Shown: positions 1 to 8,365, numbered from the stretch's first letter. The stretch: DNA of 11,281 bases from Betaproteobacteria bacterium UBA6910 (GCA_002451065.1 DKBC01000125.1:214-11494); one strand, 5' to 3'. The notes: generated from the letters alone by a model not told the origin. Numbers and translations are program-made.

Positions 1-2730
1 AAGCCGATCATGATCGCCGGCGGGGTCGGAAATATCATTGAGGCTAATGTCGCCAAGCGGGAGTTTCCGTCCGGGGCGCTGCTGATCCAGCTGGGGGGGC
101 CGGGCATGCTCATCGGCCTCGGGGGCGGGGCGGCCTCCAGCATGGACTCCGGCGCCAACGTGGAAGGCCTGGATTTCGATTCGGTGCAGCGGGCCAACGC
201 TGAGATGCAGCGCCGGTGCCAGGAGGTGATCGACCGCTGCTGGCGCCTTGGCGCCAGAAATCCGATCCTGGCGATTCACGACGTGGGCGCGGGAGGGCTG
301 TCCAATGCCCTCCCGGAGCTGGTTCACGGGTCGGGACGCGGAGGCCGCATCGATCTGCGCGCCGTGCCCTCCGAGGAACCGGGAATGTCACCGATGCAGA
401 TCTGGTGCAACGAAGCCCAGGAACGCTACGTGCTCGCCATTCGCGCCGAGTCCAGGGACCTGGTTGCCGCCATCTGCGAGCGGGAGCGCTGCCCCTACTC
501 GGTGGTGGGGGAGGCAACGGACGACGGGACCCTGGTGGTATCGGACCCGCTGTTCGGAAACCGGGCGGTGGACATGGATCTCAACATACTGCTGGGCAAG
601 CCGCCGCGGATGGTCCGGGAGGTCGCCCGTCCCCGGCGCGAGCTGCCGCCCTTCGACCTTACCGCCCTTCAGCTCGCCGAGGCCGCTTACCGGGTGTTGC
701 GCCTGCCCGCGGTCGCTGACAAGACCTTCCTCATTTCTATTGGCGACCGCAGTGTGGGCGGCATGACCGCCCGGGACCAGATGGTGGGGCCGTGGCAGGT
801 ACCGGTGGCCGACGTGGCCGTTACGCTGATGGGCTACCGCGGATACCGGGGTGAAGCCATGGCCATGGGCGAGCGCGCTCCGGTTGCGGTCATCGATGCC
901 ATCGCCTCCGGGCGGCTGGCCGTGGGGGAGGCAATCACCAACATCGCGGCCGCGGACATCGGCGACCTTGGGCGGGTGAAGCTTTCGGCGAACTGGATGG
1001 CGGCCGCGGGACATCCGGGGGAGGATGCGGCGTTGTTTGACACCGTGCGCGCGGTGGCCATGGAGTTCTGCCCGGCCCTCGGCGTCAGCATACCGGTGGG
1101 CAAGGATTCCCTCTCCATGAAGACCGTGTGGGAGGAGGCAGGGACCCGGAAGCAGGTCACCGCGCCCCTTTCCCTCATCATTTCCGCCTTCGCGCCGGTG
1201 GAGGACGCGCGGCGCACGCTCACGCCTCAACTGCGGACCGATGGGGGGGAAACGGAACTGATCCTCATTGACCTCGGGCGGGGCCACAATCGCCTTGGGG
1301 GTTCGGCCCTGGCCCAGGTGTTCAAGAGCACGGGGAACGTTTGTCCCGACGCCGACCCGGAGTTGCTTCGGGAATTCTTTTCCGCGATTCAGGAGCTCAA
1401 CCGGGCGGGTCTGCTGCTCGCGTATCACGACCGCTCCGATGGCGGCCTCTTCGCGACCCTGTGCGAAATGGCTTTCGCCGGTAATTGCGGGTTAACCGTG
1501 AACCTGGACCAGGTCTGCTACGACCCCTGGCTCAATGACGTGGACGGCCAGGACCTGCGCCCGGACATGCTCGGAGGGCGCTACCTGGACAAGCTGTTCG
1601 CGGTTCTCTTCAGCGAGGAATTGGGCGCGGTGATCCAGACCCGCCGGAGCGAGCGACGCGCCGTCATGGATACGCTTGCCCCCCATGGCTTGAGAGATGC
1701 CAGCTTCGTGCTCGGCGAACCGAACGCGAGCGACCAGATCCGCCTCTACCGCAACAACAAGCCGGTGCTGGCTGAAAAGCGCGTGGATCTGCAGCGGGCC
1801 TGGTCGGAGACGACCTACCATATGCAGCGCCTGCGGGACAATCCGGAATGCGCCCGCCAGGAGTTCGACCGGATTCTCGACGCCGAAGATCCGGGGCTGC
1901 ACGTGCATCTGACCTTCGATTTGAACGCGGACATTGCGGCGCCCCACGTCCGGCGCGGAGCGCGGCCGCGCATGGCAATCCTGCGGGAGCAGGGGGTCAA
2001 CGGCCAGCTGGAAATGGCGGCGGCCTTCGATCGCGCCGGGTTCGAGGCGGTGGACGTGCACATGACCGACATCATCGCGGGACGCGTCACGCTCGCCGGC
2101 TTCAAGGGCCTTGTTGCCTGCGGCGGGTTCTCCTATGGCGATGTTCTCGGCGCGGGCGAAGGGTGGGCCAAGTCGATCCTGTTCAATCGCCGGGCCCGGG
2201 ACGAATTCGAGGGCTTCTTCACCCGGAGCGATTCCTTCGCCTTGGGTGTGTGCAACGGCTGCCAGATGATGAGCAACCTGCACGAGATCGTTCCTGGAGC
2301 CTCGGACTGGCCCCATTTTGTGGGCAACCGCTCGGAGCAGTTCGAAGCCCGGTTCGTGATGGCGGAGGTTACCGAGAGCCCGTCGCTTTTCTTCGGCGGC
2401 ATGGCCGGAAGCCGCATGCCCATCGCGGTGGCCCATGGAGAGGGATACGCGGAGTTTGGCTCTCCCGGGCAGCTGGAACGGGCGCGCTCCGTGGTGGCGC
2501 TGCGCTACGTTGACAACCGTGGAAGCCCCACGGAGCTCTATCCCCTGAACCCCAACGGATCCGTCGGCGGCATTACGGGACTCACGACCCCGGACGGCCG
2601 CTTCACCATCATGATGCCCCACCCCGAGAGGGTTTTCCGGGCAGTCCAGCACTCCTGGAGGCCCGAAGGATGGGACGAGGACGGGCCATGGATGCGGATG
2701 TTCCGCAACGCGCGGGCGTGGGTGGGTTAG
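1..2730 (+). CDS. purL: Phosphoribosylformylglycinamidine (FGAM) synthase, 3' part
   Basis: PurL makes FGAM from FGAR, ATP and glutamine in the fourth step of de novo purine synthesis, in the cytoplasm. The reading frame is open from base 1, so the start lies outside the window. The visible part is 909 residues, against about 1,295 in the E. coli enzyme, so roughly 390 N-terminal residues are missing. It aligns by eye with E. coli PurL along its whole length: the ATP/FGAR-binding synthetase core with [31 protein letters not shown] and [13 protein letters not shown], then the class I glutamine amidotransferase domain from about residue 656. The triad is present: Cys751 in GVCNGCQMM (codon 2251-2253), and His874 and Glu876 in MMPHPERVF (codons 2620-2622 and 2626-2628). 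I see no frameshift or missing key residue. This is the large single-chain form of Proteobacteria, which needs no separate PurQ or PurS. No clear terminator follows the stop. Confidence 0.97.
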   Translation, partial: KPIMIAGGVGNIIEANVAKREFPSGALLIQLGGPGMLIGLGGGAASSMDSGANVEGLDFDSVQRANAEMQRRCQEVIDRCWRLGARNPILAIHDVGAGGLSNALPELVHGSGRGGRIDLRAVPSEEPGMSPMQIWCNEAQERYVLAIRAESRDLVAAICERERCPYSVVGEATDDGTLVVSDPLFGNRAVDMDLNILLGKPPRMVREVARPRRELPPFDLTALQLAEAAYRVLRLPAVADKTFLISIGDRSVGGMTARDQMVGPWQVPVADVAVTLMGYRGYRGEAMAMGERAPVAVIDAIASGRLAVGEAITNIAAADIGDLGRVKLSANWMAAAGHPGEDAALFDTVRAVAMEFCPALGVSIPVGKDSLSMKTVWEEAGTRKQVTAPLSLIISAFAPVEDARRTLTPQLRTDGGETELILIDLGRGHNRLGGSALAQVFKSTGNVCPDADPELLREFFSAIQELNRAGLLLAYHDRSDGGLFATLCEMAFAGNCGLTVNLDQVCYDPWLNDVDGQDLRPDMLGGRYLDKLFAVLFSEELGAVIQTRRSERRAVMDTLAPHGLRDASFVLGEPNASDQIRLYRNNKPVLAEKRVDLQRAWSETTYHMQRLRDNPECARQEFDRILDAEDPGLHVHLTFDLNADIAAPHVRRGARPRMAILREQGVNGQLEMAAAFDRAGFEAVDVHMTDIIAGRVTLAGFKGLVACGGFSYGDVLGAGEGWAKSILFNRRARDEFEGFFTRSDSFALGVCNGCQMMSNLHEIVPGASDWPHFVGNRSEQFEARFVMAEVTESPSLFFGGMAGSRMPIAVAHGEGYAEFGSPGQLERARSVVALRYVDNRGSPTELYPLNPNGSVGGITGLTTPDGRFTIMMPHPERVFRAVQHSWRPEGWDEDGPWMRMFRNARAWVG

Positions 2731-2783
2731 CAGGCTTTTGAACCACACTGCCGAGGGGACGCCGCATTTGCTCGCGGCCGGGG

Positions 2784-2812
2784 TTGCCATTGCGGCACGA
2801 TGCGGGTGTAAT
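2784..2812 (+). promoter_or_regulatory. Sigma-70-like promoter for the pqi operon
   Basis: TTGCCA at 2784-2789 (5 of 6 to TTGACA) and TGTAAT at 2807-2812 (5 of 6 to TATAAT) are separated by 17 bases. The predicted transcription start is near 2819, which gives a leader of about 17-26 bases depending on the start codon used. It is the best promoter match in the purL-pqi gap and lies just upstream of the first pqi gene. This is a consensus match only. Confidence 0.55.
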
Positions 2813-2844
2813 GGCTCCCGAGAAAGCTGGGCCTTTTGAAAACG

Positions 2845-3456
2845 ATGGCGCATCCCTCCTTGATTGCCTGCCACGAATGCGATCTGCTGCAGCATCCGGC
2901 GCCGGTTCCTCCCCGGGGCGCGGCCAAGTGCGCTAGGTGCAATGCGCTGCTTTACCGGGTGCCCGGTGAAAGGGGCATCGAGAACGCGTTCGCCGTGCTG
3001 ATCGCCGCCCTGATCCTGTTCGTGGTGGCGAACATCTACCCGATCCTCAGCATGGAACTGCAGGGCCAGCGCGTTGACGCGACCATCCTCGGCGGCGTCC
3101 GTGAGCTTCGTGAGGGGGGAATGCCGGCGATCGCGGTGATCGTCTTTCTTACCGGGTTCCTGTTTCCCCTCGTCAATCTCCTGGGGATGCTGGCCGTGCT
3201 GCTCCCCTTCGTGCGGCGCCGGAGGCCCCGCTATCTGGCCACGCTGCTGCGCGGCGTAATGATGGTCCGGCCGTGGAGCATGATCGAGGTGTTCATGCTC
3301 GGGGTGTTTGTGTCCATGGTGAAGCTGGCCCATCTCGCCCATGTGGTGCCCGGTCTTGCCATGGTGGCATTCGTCCTGCTGATCGTGCTGCTGGCTTCGG
3401 CGGCAACGGTGATCGATCCCCACTACCTGTGGTCCCGGTGGGAGACTCTGGAATGA
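2845..3456 (+). CDS. pqiA: PqiA-like inner-membrane protein, first half
   Basis: This is the first half of a PqiA (paraquat-inducible protein A) system, the inner-membrane partner of the MCE protein PqiB. The 203-residue protein starts with a zinc-ribbon-like pair of CxxC motifs (Cys9/Cys12 and Cys29/Cys32), followed by four hydrophobic segments at about 46-68, 94-121, 143-163 and 170-190. A WSMIEVF motif at residues 144-150 recurs as WSMLDVF in the next gene, so the two are paralogous half-proteins. E. coli PqiA and YebS carry both halves in one chain of about 420 residues. I chose the ATG at 2845. An in-frame TTG at 2836 would add three residues and has a weak purine stretch (2820-2826) at better spacing, so the start is uncertain. 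The stop overlaps the next start in an ATGA. Family assignment is firm; the transported lipid is not known from sequence. Confidence 0.88.
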   Translation: MAHPSLIACHECDLLQHPAPVPPRGAAKCARCNALLYRVPGERGIENAFAVLIAALILFVVANIYPILSMELQGQRVDATILGGVRELREGGMPAIAVIVFLTGFLFPLVNLLGMLAVLLPFVRRRRPRYLATLLRGVMMVRPWSMIEVFMLGVFVSMVKLAHLAHVVPGLAMVAFVLLIVLLASAATVIDPHYLWSRWETLE

Positions 3457-4082
3457 CCCCGGCGGCGCCTACGGCGGCCAGCCTGGGACTGCTGTCCTGC
3501 CACATCTGCGGGCTGGTATCCCGCGCTGCGGCGGAGAGAGGAGCCCAGTGTCCCCGTTGCGGTGCGCATCTGCACTTGCGCAGGCCCGGAAGCGTCCAGC
3601 GCACCTGGGCCCTGCTCGTGGCATCGGCCATCCTGTTCGTGCCCGCCAATTTGCTGCCCATCATGACCACCACGTCGTTTCTTGGCACGCAATCGGATAC
3701 CATCATGAGCGGCGTGATTTTCCTCTGGACTTCGGGATCGTGGCCCCTGGCGGTGATTGTGTTTGTCGCCAGCATCATGGTGCCGCTGCTCAAGATCCTT
3801 GCGCTGGGATACCTGCTGGTGACGGTGCAGAGGCATTCCGCCTGGCGCCCCGACGAACGCATCCGGCTGTACCGGGTCATTGAGCTGGTCGGCCGATGGT
3901 CCATGCTCGATGTGTTCGTGGTGACGCTGCTGGTGGCGCTGGTGCGTTTTTCGTCCCTGGCCATCATGCAGCCCCGGGGGGGCGCCCTGGCGTTCGCAGG
4001 CGTGGTGATCCTCACCATGTTTGCCGCGATGAGTTTCGATCCCCGCCTGATCTGGGACCCTGTGGAGAAAAGGGATGGCTGA
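3453..4082 (+). CDS. pqiA: PqiA-like inner-membrane protein, second half
   Basis: This is the second PqiA-type half-protein, 209 residues. It begins with its own CxxC pairs (Cys16/Cys19 and Cys33/Cys36) and continues with hydrophobic segments at about 52-72, 97-125, 150-172 and 178-195. The WSMLDVF motif (149-155) matches WSMIEVF in the preceding protein. The start is fixed by the ATGA overlap with the previous gene and by GGGAG at 3440-3444, eight bases upstream; the frame is open further upstream but that part lies inside the previous gene. The gene overlaps pqiB by 8 bases. Two separate half-genes next to pqiB imply that the products assemble as a pair in the inner membrane and do the work of one two-domain PqiA. 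That is inference from gene order and the paired motifs. Confidence 0.88.
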   Translation: MTPAAPTAASLGLLSCHICGLVSRAAAERGAQCPRCGAHLHLRRPGSVQRTWALLVASAILFVPANLLPIMTTTSFLGTQSDTIMSGVIFLWTSGSWPLAVIVFVASIMVPLLKILALGYLLVTVQRHSAWRPDERIRLYRVIELVGRWSMLDVFVVTLLVALVRFSSLAIMQPRGGALAFAGVVILTMFAAMSFDPRLIWDPVEKRDG

Positions 4083-5703
4083 ACCCGGCGCTGAGCGCCC
4101 CGACATCCCGACCGCCGTGGTGGCCCCCAAAGCCCACTGGTCGATATCTGCGATCTGGCTGTTACCGGTGGTGGCCGCCTTGATCGGCGGCTTCCTCGCC
4201 TGGAGGAGTTATTCCGAAAAGGGGCCGACGATCCATATCAGCTTCAAGACCGCGGAAGGCCTGGAGCCGGGCAAGACCAAGATCAAGTACAAAAGCGTGG
4301 ACGTGGGGGTCGTGACCGCCATTCATTTGAGCCCGGACCGCTCCCGGGTGGAGGTGGACGCGGAGATGGTAAAGGACTCCGACCCCTGGCTGGTGAAGGA
4401 CACGCGCTTCTGGGTGGTTCGTCCCATCATCCGCGGCGGCACCGTGGAAGGTCTGGGCACGCTGCTCAGCGGTTCCTACATTGGAATGGACGCCGGAAAA
4501 TCGACCCAGGAGCAGAATAGTTTCGAGGGCCTGGAAGTCCCCCCGGTGGTCACCGCCGACCTGCCGGGCCGTCACTTCATGCTGAAGAGCGTCGATCTCG
4601 GCTCGTTTGGGATTGGCAGTCCGGTGTACTTCCGGCGGTTGGAAGTGGGCCAGGTGGTGGCTTACGAGATGGACAAGGATGGGTCAGGCGTCGCGATCCG
4701 GATATTCGTGCACGCGCCCTACGACCAGTACGTCAACCACCAGACTCGATTCTGGGAAGCCAGCGGGATCGATCTTCGGATTGACGCCCAAGGTGTTCGA
4801 GTAGAGACGGAATCCCTGGCCAGCATCGTGATCGGGGGCATCGCGTTCCAGACCCGGGGCGATGCCAAAATGGCAAAGCCATCGGAAGAGAACACCAATT
4901 TCCGGCTGTTCAAGGATCGGGAAAAGGCCCTGGCGTACGAGGATCTGGAAGTCGTTTCGTTTGCGCTGCGCTTTTCGCAGTCGGTTCGGGGACTGCAGAT
5001 TGGGGCGCCTGTGGATTTCAGGGGGCTGATCATCGGCGAGGTCAAGGATATCCTGGCACAGTTCGATGAGCAGACGGGGAATATCGACATGATCGTTCTC
5101 ATGGATATTTATCCTGAACGGTTGCGGCGCAAGGAATTTCAGCGATCGGGCGAGCGATCACGCGAGGCGCAGGCGAATATCGATAAACTGGTGGATATCG
5201 GGTTCCGGGCGCAGTTGAGGACCGGTAACCTGCTCACCGGCCAGTCAATCGTGGCCCTCGACTTCTTCAAGGATGACCGGAAGAGGAAGGTGAACTGGAA
5301 ATCGGACCCTCCGGAGTTTCCCACCGTGCCGAGCACGCTGGTCGAGTTGGAGGCCAACGTCGCCGAAATCTCCAAGCGTCTCGGCAAGGTGCGCTTCGAC
5401 GAGATTGGCGAGGACCTGCAGCGGGCCCTCAAGTCCCTGGACCAGACCCTGGCGAGCTTCAATCAGGTGGCCCAGCGGCTGGATCGGGAAGTCACCCCCG
5501 AAGTCAAGCAGGCGATAGTGGACCTCAAGAAATCATTGGAGGAGCTGCAGCACGCCGTCGCCGCGGATTCGCCGCTGCAGCAGGACGCGAGACAGGCGCT
5601 ACAGGAGGTGTCGAAGGCGGCCCAGTCGCTGCGGATGCTGACCGACTATCTCGAGCAGCATCCGGAGGCATTGATCCGAGGCAAGGGAGAACCATCGCCA
5701 TGA
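4075..5703 (+). CDS. pqiB: PqiB-type MCE-domain protein (intermembrane lipid transport)
   Basis: PqiB-family proteins build a periplasm-spanning tube of stacked MCE (mammalian cell entry/MlaD) rings that carries lipids between inner and outer membranes. The protein is 542 residues, close to the 546 of E. coli PqiB. One N-terminal membrane anchor (about 24-43) follows a short cytoplasmic tail. Three MCE domains follow at about 52-143, 167-260 and 291-398. Each has the typical G-x-P/K-V-x-(Y/F)-(K/R) turn, seen as GKTKIKYKSVDVG, GSPVYFRRLEVG and GAPVDFRGLIIG. The last 120 residues are charged, helical and heptad-like, matching the C-terminal needle of PqiB. GGAG at 4064-4067 lies seven bases before the ATG. 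It overlaps its neighbours by 8 bases at the start and 4 at the end, so translation is probably coupled. Three domains separate it from YebT (seven) and MlaD (one). Confidence 0.95.
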   Translation: MAEPGAERPDIPTAVVAPKAHWSISAIWLLPVVAALIGGFLAWRSYSEKGPTIHISFKTAEGLEPGKTKIKYKSVDVGVVTAIHLSPDRSRVEVDAEMVKDSDPWLVKDTRFWVVRPIIRGGTVEGLGTLLSGSYIGMDAGKSTQEQNSFEGLEVPPVVTADLPGRHFMLKSVDLGSFGIGSPVYFRRLEVGQVVAYEMDKDGSGVAIRIFVHAPYDQYVNHQTRFWEASGIDLRIDAQGVRVETESLASIVIGGIAFQTRGDAKMAKPSEENTNFRLFKDREKALAYEDLEVVSFALRFSQSVRGLQIGAPVDFRGLIIGEVKDILAQFDEQTGNIDMIVLMDIYPERLRRKEFQRSGERSREAQANIDKLVDIGFRAQLRTGNLLTGQSIVALDFFKDDRKRKVNWKSDPPEFPTVPSTLVELEANVAEISKRLGKVRFDEIGEDLQRALKSLDQTLASFNQVAQRLDREVTPEVKQAIVDLKKSLEELQHAVAADSPLQQDARQALQEVSKAAQSLRMLTDYLEQHPEALIRGKGEPSP

Positions 5704-6293
5704 GCCGCCCGCTATCGTTTTTCGTAGCCTTGGGCGCCGCAGTCCTGGTAGCGGCTTGCGGCACCTCGGCCCAGCCCGCCTTTTACCGCCTGTCCCCCAG
5801 CGCGCCGGAGCATGGCGAAGCCGGAATCGCCTACACCGTGGCCCTGGAACCGGTCACGGTCCCGGAGATCGTGGATCGCCCCCAGATGGTTCTTTTCGCG
5901 ACCGACAATACGGTGGACGTCCAAGAGTTCCAGCGCTGGGCCGAACCCCTCAAGGCCAATCTGGGCCGTGTGGTGGCGGACAATCTGTCGCGTGAATTGG
6001 GGCAGAAGCTGGTCGTGGCTTATCCGGCCAGTGGCGGCATGGAGCGGCCCGATTACCGGGTGTGGATCGACGTCCAGCGCTTTGAATCCCGGCGCGGGGT
6101 GTCGGCTACCCTGGACGCCATGTGGGCGGTCAGGGGACCCGGAACCGACCGTCGAGTTACGGGCCGCACCACCGCCGTGGAGGCGGCGGGGGAGGGGTTC
6201 GAGGGCCTGGCGGCGGCCCACAGCCGCGCAGCGGGGCGGCTCAGCGCAGACATCGCGGCCGCAATCCGCTCCCTGCCGGCCGCGGGGCGCTGA
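5700..6293 (+). CDS. pqiC: PqiC-type outer-membrane lipoprotein
   Basis: PqiC is the lipoprotein of the PqiABC system (formerly DUF330, ABC-type transport auxiliary family) and is thought to seat the PqiB needle at the outer membrane. The 197-residue protein begins with a hydrophobic signal and a lipobox LVAAC, with the lipidated Cys at position 20 followed by Gly. There is no Asp at +2, so outer-membrane sorting by Lol is expected. The mature part opens with the family's FYRLSP stretch and carries VPEIVDRPQMV, typical of the family. Length fits E. coli PqiC (about 187). The start ATG overlaps the pqiB stop (ATGA), and AAGGGAGA at 5683-5690 lies nine bases upstream. It is the last gene of the operon and is followed by a strong terminator. 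Confidence 0.9.
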   Translation: MSRPLSFFVALGAAVLVAACGTSAQPAFYRLSPSAPEHGEAGIAYTVALEPVTVPEIVDRPQMVLFATDNTVDVQEFQRWAEPLKANLGRVVADNLSRELGQKLVVAYPASGGMERPDYRVWIDVQRFESRRGVSATLDAMWAVRGPGTDRRVTGRTTAVEAAGEGFEGLAAAHSRAAGRLSADIAAAIRSLPAAGR

Positions 6294-6319
6294 CCCAGCC
6301 CGGTCGCGCCGAACAGGCC

Positions 6320-6357
6320 AAAAAAAAGGCGACCCGAGGTCGCCTTTTTCATTTTTT
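6320..6357. terminator. Bidirectional rho-independent terminator
   Basis: A perfect 7-bp stem GGCGACC (6328-6334) / GGTCGCC (6338-6344) with a CGA loop is flanked by eight A's on the left (6320-6327) and a T-run on the right (6345-6349, then more T's to 6357). A/T flanks on both sides make it a terminator in either direction. It lies in the 73-base gap between the convergent pqiC and parvulin genes and should stop both transcripts. Confidence 0.92.
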
Positions 6358-6366
6358 CGTGGCGGC

Positions 6367-7191
6367 TTATTCGATCTTGGCCTTGGCCCGGAGCTCGGAA
6401 ACCATCTTCGTGATCTGCTGCTGCTGGGCCTGCTGCTGGAGTTGCGGCTTTGCCTGGTCAAACGCCGGGAAGTTCTGGATTGGGCGGATGTCCTCCAGCA
6501 TGATGATGTGCCAGCCGAACTGGGACTGCACCGGCTTGTCGGTCATCTGGCCCTTCTTGAGCTTCTTGAGCGCATCCGCGAAAGGCGGCACGTAACGGCC
6601 GGCGGGACTCCAGCCGAGTTCCCCTCCCTGCTTGGCGGAGCCCGTGTCCTTGGACTTCTCCGCGAGCTTGGCAAACTTCTTGGGATCCTTCTTGAGCTCC
6701 GCGGTCATCTTTTTCGCCTCATCCTCGCTCTCCAGCAGGATGTGGCGCGCCTTGTACTCGCTGTCCCCGGCTTCCGACTTGATGCGGTCATATTCCTTCT
6801 TCATGTCCTCGTCGCTCGCGGGATTGTTCTTCAGGTAGTCTTGGATATAAGCCCCCACCAGGACGGACTGCTGGGCAAGCTCAACCTGCATGGCCGTTTC
6901 CGGATTCTTGTCGAGGCCCTTCTTCTTCGCTTCCTGGGCCAGCAATTCGCGATTGACGAGATCGTCGCGCACCGCCGCCTGCAACTCGGGAGAGTTTTGC
7001 TGCCCGGCGGCAACACGCTGCTGAACCGCGAAGTCCAGTTTGGCCTTCGAGATGACGACACCGTTTACCTTCGCGGCAACTTCGCTGCCCCCGGCGGCGG
7101 GCTTGGCCGATTCCTGGGCCTGGCCTGCGGCGGCCGCGAACACGCCGGCGGCAAAGGCGGCGGTCAGAAAGAGCTTTTTGCTGAACTGCAT
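6367..7191 (-). CDS. Periplasmic peptidyl-prolyl cis-trans isomerase, parvulin type
   Basis: This is a parvulin-family foldase (PpiC/SurA/PrsA-like) that isomerises X-Pro bonds in exported proteins. The 274-residue precursor has a Sec signal peptide (Lys5-Lys6, hydrophobic core 7-22, likely cleavage after Ala25 in GQA), and no lipobox or later membrane segment, so it should be soluble in the periplasm. An N-terminal chaperone-like helical part (about 35-140) precedes one parvulin domain at about 146-236, with KARHILL (His150), GGELGWSPAGRYVPPF and QFGWHIIMLE (His228), the two conserved histidines of the fold. The C-terminus is a glutamine-rich helix (about 248-260). AAAGGA at 7197-7202 lies five bases before the ATG. 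It is the last gene of the yciB-yciI-bolA operon, 30 bases after bolA. One parvulin domain rules out SurA. A symbol such as ppiC is often used, but orthology to E. coli PpiC, which is much shorter, is not implied. Confidence 0.93.
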   Translation of the reverse strand: MQFSKKLFLTAAFAAGVFAAAAGQAQESAKPAAGGSEVAAKVNGVVISKAKLDFAVQQRVAAGQQNSPELQAAVRDDLVNRELLAQEAKKKGLDKNPETAMQVELAQQSVLVGAYIQDYLKNNPASDEDMKKEYDRIKSEAGDSEYKARHILLESEDEAKKMTAELKKDPKKFAKLAEKSKDTGSAKQGGELGWSPAGRYVPPFADALKKLKKGQMTDKPVQSQFGWHIIMLEDIRPIQNFPAFDQAKPQLQQQAQQQQITKMVSELRAKAKIE

Positions 7192-7221
7192 TTCATTCCT
7201 TTCGTTGGGTTGAATTGAAAA

Positions 7222-7485
7222 TCAGATTTCGTCAGGGGTGAACGCCCTGATGGAAAGGGCGTGAATCTCCTTGCGCATCAGGTTGCCCAGCGCGGCGTAC
7301 ACGAGCCGGTGCCGCGCCACGCGGTCCTGCCCCTGAAATCTCGGGGAAACAATTGTTATGACGAAATGCCCGCCGCCGCTCCTGGCGCCCTGATGGCCGG
7401 CATGGGCCGCGCTGTCGTCGGCGATGTCGAGGCTCTCGGGCGCGAGCACCGTCAGGAGCTCGCGCATGCGCCCTTCGGTGCTCAT
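7222..7485 (-). CDS. bolA: BolA family protein
   Basis: BolA proteins are small cytoplasmic partners of monothiol glutaredoxins that help handle [2Fe-2S] clusters; some also act as transcription factors affecting cell shape. The 87-residue product has the family layout: H28 and H31 in [14 protein letters not shown] at 37-41, the F50-G52 step (PRFQG), the conserved RHRLVY at 58-63, and EIHALSIRA at 73-81. It has no cysteine, as in many BolA/IbaG proteins, so cluster contact would use histidines and the glutaredoxin partner. The start overlaps the yciI stop by four bases (ATGA), and AAGG lies about ten bases upstream, so translation is probably coupled. I cannot tell the BolA subtype from IbaG with certainty, but RHRLVY with a long acidic N-terminal helix favours BolA. 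Confidence 0.92.
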   Translation of the reverse strand: MSTEGRMRELLTVLAPESLDIADDSAAHAGHQGARSGGGHFVITIVSPRFQGQDRVARHRLVYAALGNLMRKEIHALSIRAFTPDEI

Positions 7486-7784
7486 GCGGGCAGGACCTTG
7501 CGAAACGGCCTGACCGTGACCCGCACAAACACGCCCTCGGTCGCGTAAGGGTCCGCGGAGGCCCAGGCCTGGGCTGCTTCCAACGACTCAAAGTCGGCCA
7601 CGATGAGGCTGCCGGAAAAGCCAGCAGGCCCCGGGTCGGGGCTGTCAATGGCGGGAAAGGGTCCGGCCAGAACGAGGCGGCCCTGCTCCTGCAGGGTCTT
7701 CAGCCGCTCGAGGTGCGCGGGCCGTGCGCTGATGCGCTTGTCGAGGCTGCCCGGCACGTCCTCACCGACGATGGCGTACAGCAT
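7482..7784 (-). CDS. yciI: YciI family protein
   Basis: This is a 100-residue YciI protein of the ferredoxin-like (dimeric alpha-beta barrel) superfamily. Its biochemical role is not settled, although a conserved His-Asp pair suggests an enzyme. The sequence follows E. coli YciI closely: [25 protein letters not shown] (His24), [34 protein letters not shown] and DPYATEGV. I placed the start at the ATG at 7784 because MLY is the family N-terminus and it shares one base with the yciB stop (TGATG), with AGGA about ten bases upstream. The frame is open much further upstream, but that is a shadow of yciB. In E. coli, too, yciI is a neighbour of yciB, so the pairing is conserved across distant proteobacteria. 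Confidence 0.93.
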   Translation of the reverse strand: MLYAIVGEDVPGSLDKRISARPAHLERLKTLQEQGRLVLAGPFPAIDSPDPGPAGFSGSLIVADFESLEAAQAWASADPYATEGVFVRVTVRPFRKVLPA

Positions 7785-8356
7785 CAGGGCTTGATCCTGT
7801 CTGCGGGTTCCGGTTCGGCCGGGCGCTCCCCGTCCTCGACATACCTGGAGAGCATCAGGCCCTGGGCCAGGACGAAAAGCAGCATGAACCCGATGCCCCC
7901 GAACAGCTTGAAGTTGACCCAGGTTTCGGTGGAATAATTGAACGCCACGTAAAGGTTCGCCAGACCCATGAGGCTGAGGAATCCGATCCAGCTCAGATTG
8001 AGACGCACCCAGATATGGTGCGGCAGGGTGACCTGCCCGGACATCATGGCATGGATCAGATTCTTGCCGAAGCCGGCCTGGGCGACGATCAGCACCACGG
8101 CGAACAGCCAGTAAAGCACGGTAGGCTTCCACTTGATGAAAGTCTCGTCGTGAAGGGCCAGGGTTGCTCCACCGAACACCACGATCACGGCGAGGCTCAC
8201 CCAGAGCATCGTGTCTACCTTGCGGTGCTTGAACCATGCCCAGGCGATCTGCACGAAGGTGGCCGCGATGGCTACCGCTGTTGCGACATAAATGTCGTAC
8301 AGCTTGTAGGCCGCGAAGAACACGAGAACCGGCAGAACATCCAGAAAAAATTTCAT
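7784..8356 (-). CDS. yciB: Inner-membrane septation protein A (YciB/IspZ)
   Basis: YciB (also IspZ or IspA, intracellular septation protein A) is an inner-membrane protein linked to cell division and envelope integrity. The 190-residue product aligns with E. coli YciB from the first residue: [59 protein letters not shown] and TWVNFKLFG. Five or so hydrophobic segments lie at about 5-20, 23-41, 50-68, 77-94, 119-139 and 150-168. The C-terminal 15-20 residues are charged and rich in Pro and Glu, longer than in E. coli. The start matches the family, yet no Shine-Dalgarno sequence is visible in front of it. It is the first gene of the four-gene operon, and its stop overlaps the yciI start by one base. 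Confidence 0.95.
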   Translation of the reverse strand: MKFFLDVLPVLVFFAAYKLYDIYVATAVAIAATFVQIAWAWFKHRKVDTMLWVSLAVIVVFGGATLALHDETFIKWKPTVLYWLFAVVLIVAQAGFGKNLIHAMMSGQVTLPHHIWVRLNLSWIGFLSLMGLANLYVAFNYSTETWVNFKLFGGIGFMLLFVLAQGLMLSRYVEDGERPAEPEPADRIKP

Positions 8357-8365
8357 AAGCGGCGG

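Noticed and set aside
388..1428. 346-codon open frame on the minus strand inside purL
   Set aside because: It is antisense to the conserved synthetase core, has no family resemblance and a biased composition, so it is a shadow frame.
1492..3423. Long open frame (643 codons) on the minus strand across purL and the first pqiA gene
   Set aside because: It lies antisense to two clearly conserved genes, is rich in His, Arg and Pro, has no recognisable domain, and is the kind of stop-free shadow that GC-rich genes produce.
3273..3452. N-terminal extension of the second PqiA half
   Set aside because: It reads inside the first half-gene out of frame. The ATGA overlap and ribosome site support the ATG at 3453.
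2845..4082. Frameshift breaking a single pqiA gene into two
   Set aside because: The second part has its own ribosome site, an ATG at the overlap and a complete CxxC pair before its membrane segments, so these are two intact genes and not a broken one.
5812..7218. 468-codon open frame on the plus strand from pqiC through the parvulin region
   Set aside because: It overlaps pqiC out of frame, runs through the terminator and then reads antisense to the parvulin gene; the sequence is low-complexity Leu/Arg-rich.
7785..8237. N-terminal extension of the YciI frame upstream of 7784
   Set aside because: The extension lies inside yciB in another frame and has no similarity to YciI. The family start MLY at 7784 and the TGATG overlap fix the true start.
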